DNA of 25,073 nucleotides, taken from IMG/VR virus record IMGVR_UViG_3300017743_000112, positions 1-25,073 of that record. One strand, given 5' to 3'. The position numbers were made by a program, and so were the translations under genes. Positions 22,378 through 25,073 of this stretch are shown one piece after another (the first letter of the stretch is position 1; each line of letters opens with the position of its first letter). Below the pieces are notes generated by a model that had not been told where the DNA came from, ran no database searches, and saw only the letters and a program-made list of their open reading frames with translations. The DNA is from a virus.

Positions 22378-22704
22378 GTGACAGTATATGTCGTACAGGA
22401 GATTCCAGGACGTAACATTGCCTCGGCTAGAAGCTATGGTGATTTTCAAGTTCTGTTACCTTCTAATACACAAATTATGTTAAGTGCTGCTCCATCTGTT
22501 CGTAGGATGAAAAAACTCTTACAGGACTTCAAAGAAGGAGATTACTTATTATTAATAGGCGATCCTGCCGCCATTGGCGTAGCGTGTTCTATCGCTGCAT
22601 TTTATAACCGAGGTAGATATAGTATATTAAAGTGGGATCGACAGGAAAGTTTATACTATCCTGTTGATATCGATCTACATCAGAAAGGAGAAATAGATGA
22701 ATAA
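22378..22704 (+). CDS. Conserved early phage protein of unknown function
   Basis: This 108-residue alpha/beta protein starts MTVYVVQEIPGRNIASARSY, followed by FQVLLPSNTQIMLSAAPSVR and a helix (MKKLLQDFKE). It continues with DYLLLIGDPAAIGVACSIAA, a hydrophobic core segment that looks like a buried strand-helix rather than a membrane helix. It ends with YPVDIDLHQKGEIDE. I recall very similar proteins at this position in marine podoviruses; their function is unknown to me. As the first gene behind the divergent control region it may be expressed early. It overlaps the next gene by 8 bases. Confidence 0.7.
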   Translation: MTVYVVQEIPGRNIASARSYGDFQVLLPSNTQIMLSAAPSVRRMKKLLQDFKEGDYLLLIGDPAAIGVACSIAAFYNRGRYSILKWDRQESLYYPVDIDLHQKGEIDE

Positions 22705-23269
22705 ACCAACTTTTGAGGACTTAGTCGGTACGGAATCCGTTGAAGAATGGACGAATGACGTATCTGATGGAGAACTTAATATTGTTTCTAACTTAGCTAA
22801 GAAACAACTTCAACTAGCTAGGCAAGTAGCCACGTTAGAAGAAGATCTTAAAGCTAGGAAAGAAGAACTTCGTTTAACTTCGGAGCAAGAACTACCTGAC
22901 GCGATGCAAGCAGCAGGTCTTAATCAAATAGTACTCAGTACTGGAGAAAAAATCTCTATAGGCGAGTTCTATAACGCTCACATATCGAAGGCAAACCAAG
23001 AAGTAGCATATCAGTGGTTAGTAGAAAACGGTCACGAAGGACTTATAAAGAACGAGGTTCTTTTAAAGTTCGGACGTGAGGAAAGCACAGTCGTAGACGA
23101 AACTGTTTCGGCTCTGCAATCTAGAGGTCTATCACCAGAAGTGCGACAGAGTGTTCATCCGAGTACATTAAAAGCTTTTGTAAAAGAGCAGTTTACTTCG
23201 GGTAACGATATACCAACCGAACCATTTGGTATCTATATAGGTACTAAAGCAACCATTAAAAAGGATTAA
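22697..23269 (+). CDS. Coiled-coil early phage protein of unknown function
   Basis: This 190-residue protein has an N-terminal acidic region and a helical coiled-coil-like part at about residues 28-66 (SNLAKKQLQLARQVATLEED, LKARKEELRL). Then comes ELPDAMQAAGLNQIVLSTGE, a pattern (helix, 'LP-x-x-M-x-x-xG', strand with a polar turn) found in a widespread phage family of unknown function. The C-terminal half includes HISKANQEVAYQWLVENG and FGIYIGTKATIKKD. The ATG overlaps the previous gene, with GAAAGGAG upstream. It lies directly before a candidate ssDNA-binding protein, so a role in replication or recombination is plausible. Confidence 0.65.
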   Translation: MNKPTFEDLVGTESVEEWTNDVSDGELNIVSNLAKKQLQLARQVATLEEDLKARKEELRLTSEQELPDAMQAAGLNQIVLSTGEKISIGEFYNAHISKANQEVAYQWLVENGHEGLIKNEVLLKFGREESTVVDETVSALQSRGLSPEVRQSVHPSTLKAFVKEQFTSGNDIPTEPFGIYIGTKATIKKD

Positions 23270-23271
23270 TT

Positions 23272-24057
23272 ATGACAGATAAAAAAGATATAGCTGAAAC
23301 ATCTAATACCGCTATCAGCACTTTTGACGATACTTTATTGTCAGGCGGTACAGGACTAGAAGAAACAACGACAGAGGATTTTGCGATCCCCTTTATAAGA
23401 GTTCTTCAACCCATGTCACCACAACTACAAAAACAACACGGTAGTTATGTACAAGGTGCGAGTGCAGGTGATCTGTACAACACCGTTACAGGTGAAGCCC
23501 ACGACGGAGAAAAAGGAATATTAATTGTTCCGTGTGCTTATAATAAAAAGTACATTGAATGGATTCCTAGAGAGAAAGGTGGTGGTTTAGTAAACGCTAA
23601 CCATGACATTTCTATCTTATCTAAATGTACTAAAGATCCTGAATCTAGACGATCATATACGCCAGACGGTAACGAGATTGTAGAAACCGCACAGTTTTTC
23701 GTCTTAGTATTAGAAGGTGGTGCTCCACAACAGGCTGTAGTAACGTTTACCTCTACACAATTAGGCGTAGCTAGAAAATGGTTAACGATGTTAAGAATGG
23801 CTAGAGTAGAAAATATCAAAGGTGAGTCTGTAGAAGCACCAATGTTTGCTTATACTTACAGACTTACTACAACTACACAATCTAATGATAAAGGTAGTTG
23901 GAACGGATATTCTGTTAACCAAGAAGGTGCTACAGAGATGCCTATTGCGATGATGGCTAAAGACTTTATGTCTGCGGCTAGAGCAGGAGACGTTCAAGTT
24001 AAAGAGGAACATCAAAGAGATGACGTAAAAGATACTACGTTTGACGACGCAATCTAA
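23272..24057 (+). CDS. Candidate ssDNA-binding or replication accessory protein
   Basis: This 261-residue protein begins with a flexible acidic region, then FAIPFIRVLQPMSPQLQKQH, a beta-rich core (GEKGILIVPCAYNKKYIEWI, QFFVLVLEGGAPQQAVVTFT) and VARKWLTMLRMARVENIKG. It ends with an acidic tail, DDVKDTTFDDAI. An oligonucleotide-binding type core with an acidic, hydrophobic-ended tail is typical of ssDNA-binding proteins such as T7 gp2.5, which use the tail to contact partners. The core could not be matched to a family by eye, so this is inference. It lies 2 bases after the previous gene and 14 bases before the primase-polymerase. Confidence 0.5.
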   Translation: MTDKKDIAETSNTAISTFDDTLLSGGTGLEETTTEDFAIPFIRVLQPMSPQLQKQHGSYVQGASAGDLYNTVTGEAHDGEKGILIVPCAYNKKYIEWIPREKGGGLVNANHDISILSKCTKDPESRRSYTPDGNEIVETAQFFVLVLEGGAPQQAVVTFTSTQLGVARKWLTMLRMARVENIKGESVEAPMFAYTYRLTTTTQSNDKGSWNGYSVNQEGATEMPIAMMAKDFMSAARAGDVQVKEEHQRDDVKDTTFDDAI

Positions 24058-24058
24058 C

Positions 24059-24065
24059 AAGGAGG
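24059..24065 (+). promoter_or_regulatory. Consensus Shine-Dalgarno AAGGAGG
   Basis: A full AAGGAGG lies 6 bases upstream of the ATG at 24072. It confirms this start for the open-ended primase-polymerase gene. Confidence 0.75.
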
Positions 24066-24071
24066 GGTTTT

Positions 24072-25073
24072 ATGTCGTTAGCAGAGAAATTTGCTACACG
24101 CTATGCTGGATTGCGGAAAGCTTACGGTACGTTTACCGCAAGTGATGAAACTCGAGAGGATGGCAAGGCAAGTGGTAAAAACATTACCATATCTAAGGAG
24201 TTATCTGATACAGATCTTCTGAAGCTATGGGATGACCACTTGTCAGGTCGTCAAAGCGTAGGGATTGTAGCGATAGATGAAAACAATAGCTGTGTATGGG
24301 GAGCGATCGATGTTGATGAGTATCAACTAGATTTAAAAGACCTCTCTAAGAAACTAGCTAAACAAGAATTACCTCTAATACTTTGTCGAAGTAAAAGCGG
24401 AGGAGCACATATTTATATCTTCCTACAAGAACCTGTTGCGGCTTCGATGCTACAACGAAAGCTTAGACAATTAGCCGCGGCAATCGGCTATGGTCAAGCA
24501 GAGATATTTCCTAAACAAACACAACTGTTATTAGAACGTGGTGATAGAGGTAGCACGTTAAATATGCCTTACTTCGGAGGAGAGAACTCAACACGTTATG
24601 CTTACGGTAGAGACGGTGGAGCGTTAACTCCAGAAGAGTTCCTTAACTTCGCATCTGAATTATCCTTAACTGCAAACCAGTTAGAAAAATTAGAAGCTAG
24701 TCCATTAAACGAAGCTATTGATTGGCTAGATCAATCCCCTCCATGTATACAACATTTAATCGTACAGGGGTTTCCTAAAGGTACACGTAATTCAGGATTG
24801 TTTAACGTAGGAGTATTCCTTAGAAAGAAATTTCCTGACGATTGGGAAAAAAGATTAGAGGATGTAAATATAAAATATATGCAACCACCGTTAGGAGCAC
24901 AAGAAGTGTTGACCGTGGGTAAGCAAGTACAACGTAAAGATTACTTTTACAAATGTAATGATCAGCCAATAGCTAGTCATTGTAATAGTCCGCTATGTCG
25001 AACACGTAAATATGGGATTGGTGCTAATGGCGGTACACCGTTATTTAGTAATTTAACTAAACAAGATAGTGAA
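24072..25073 (+). CDS. Primase-polymerase (archaeo-eukaryotic primase type), 3' end outside window
   Basis: The frame stays open for 334 codons to the window end. Residues 60-180 carry the archaeo-eukaryotic primase motif set: DVD at 80-82 for metal binding, SKSGGAHIYIF (107-117, with His113) and EIFPKQ (144-149), followed by NMPYFGG (164-170). A helical region with GFPKGTRNSGLFNVGVFLR (233-251) resembles a primase C-terminal (PriCT-type) domain. A possible zinc-binding cluster follows at Cys295, His303, Cys304 and Cys309. Such enzymes make primers on ssDNA. The order of domains is like TOTE or phage prim-pols; a helicase domain may follow beyond the window. It is the fourth gene of the rightward operon. 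Confidence 0.85.
   Translation, partial: MSLAEKFATRYAGLRKAYGTFTASDETREDGKASGKNITISKELSDTDLLKLWDDHLSGRQSVGIVAIDENNSCVWGAIDVDEYQLDLKDLSKKLAKQELPLILCRSKSGGAHIYIFLQEPVAASMLQRKLRQLAAAIGYGQAEIFPKQTQLLLERGDRGSTLNMPYFGGENSTRYAYGRDGGALTPEEFLNFASELSLTANQLEKLEASPLNEAIDWLDQSPPCIQHLIVQGFPKGTRNSGLFNVGVFLRKKFPDDWEKRLEDVNIKYMQPPLGAQEVLTVGKQVQRKDYFYKCNDQPIASHCNSPLCRTRKYGIGANGGTPLFSNLTKQDSE

Noticed and set aside
23538-24060. Two minus-strand frames opposite the SSB-like gene
   Set aside because: Both are shadows of a clear plus-strand gene; their sequences lack domain features and ribosome sites.
1-25073. tRNA genes, integrase or attachment sites
   Set aside because: None recognised on either strand by eye; no cloverleaf-like gap exists, as intergenic space is almost absent outside 11536-11630 and 22065-22377.

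Overview
This window looks like part of the genome of an AT-rich, probably marine, tailed bacteriophage with a short (podovirus-type) tail. The reasons are the densely packed genes with 1-10 base junctions (TAATG, ATGA, TAGTG), the many small phage-only proteins, a P22 gp10-like tail/DNA-stabilisation protein, a string of large glycine/glutamine-rich internal-virion-type proteins, a lysis cassette, and the start of a phage replication module. The gene set resembles uncultured marine podoviruses; a relation to HMO-2011-type phages is a guess from gene content only. No host gene, tRNA, rRNA, CRISPR array, insertion sequence or integrase is visible.

Bases 1-2451 hold receptor-binding and tail-fibre genes: a SPRY-like protein cut by the window edge, a repeated beta-rich fibre protein, and a probable fibre-associated or chaperone-like protein. 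Bases 2448-2906 hold three very small membrane-type proteins. Bases 2916-5098 encode the gp10-like tail protein and a small partner. Bases 5110-7634 mix lysis and unknown genes: a T4-type lysozyme with its full catalytic triad, three lysine/arginine-rich small proteins, a conserved unknown protein, a staphylococcal-nuclease-like enzyme and a two-helix holin candidate.

Bases 7634-11535 are the most unusual part. Two overlapping genes encode proteins with signal peptides: one with an extreme Asn/Thr-rich stretch, the other with a NIDO-like domain, three cysteine repeats and a very acidic segment. A membrane-anchored coiled-coil protein and a small unknown protein follow. A promoter-like site and a structured leader (11526-11630) precede a 35-residue basic peptide and a run of virion-type genes up to 20625. 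This run contains five or six probable internal or accessory virion proteins, including one of 1125 residues with hydrophobic segments.

The right end is the early/replication side. A SNF2-family helicase is the only leftward gene; its 3' end overlaps the end of the virion run. A 313-base gene-free region rich in inverted and direct repeats separates it from a rightward operon: a conserved unknown protein, a coiled-coil protein, a candidate ssDNA-binding protein with an acidic tail, and a primase-polymerase that runs off the window. The layout suggests a divergent early control region (possibly an origin) firing left into the helicase and right into replication genes, with a separate late promoter near 11.5 kb. 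Function calls rest on reading motifs by eye; no database search or structure prediction was run.
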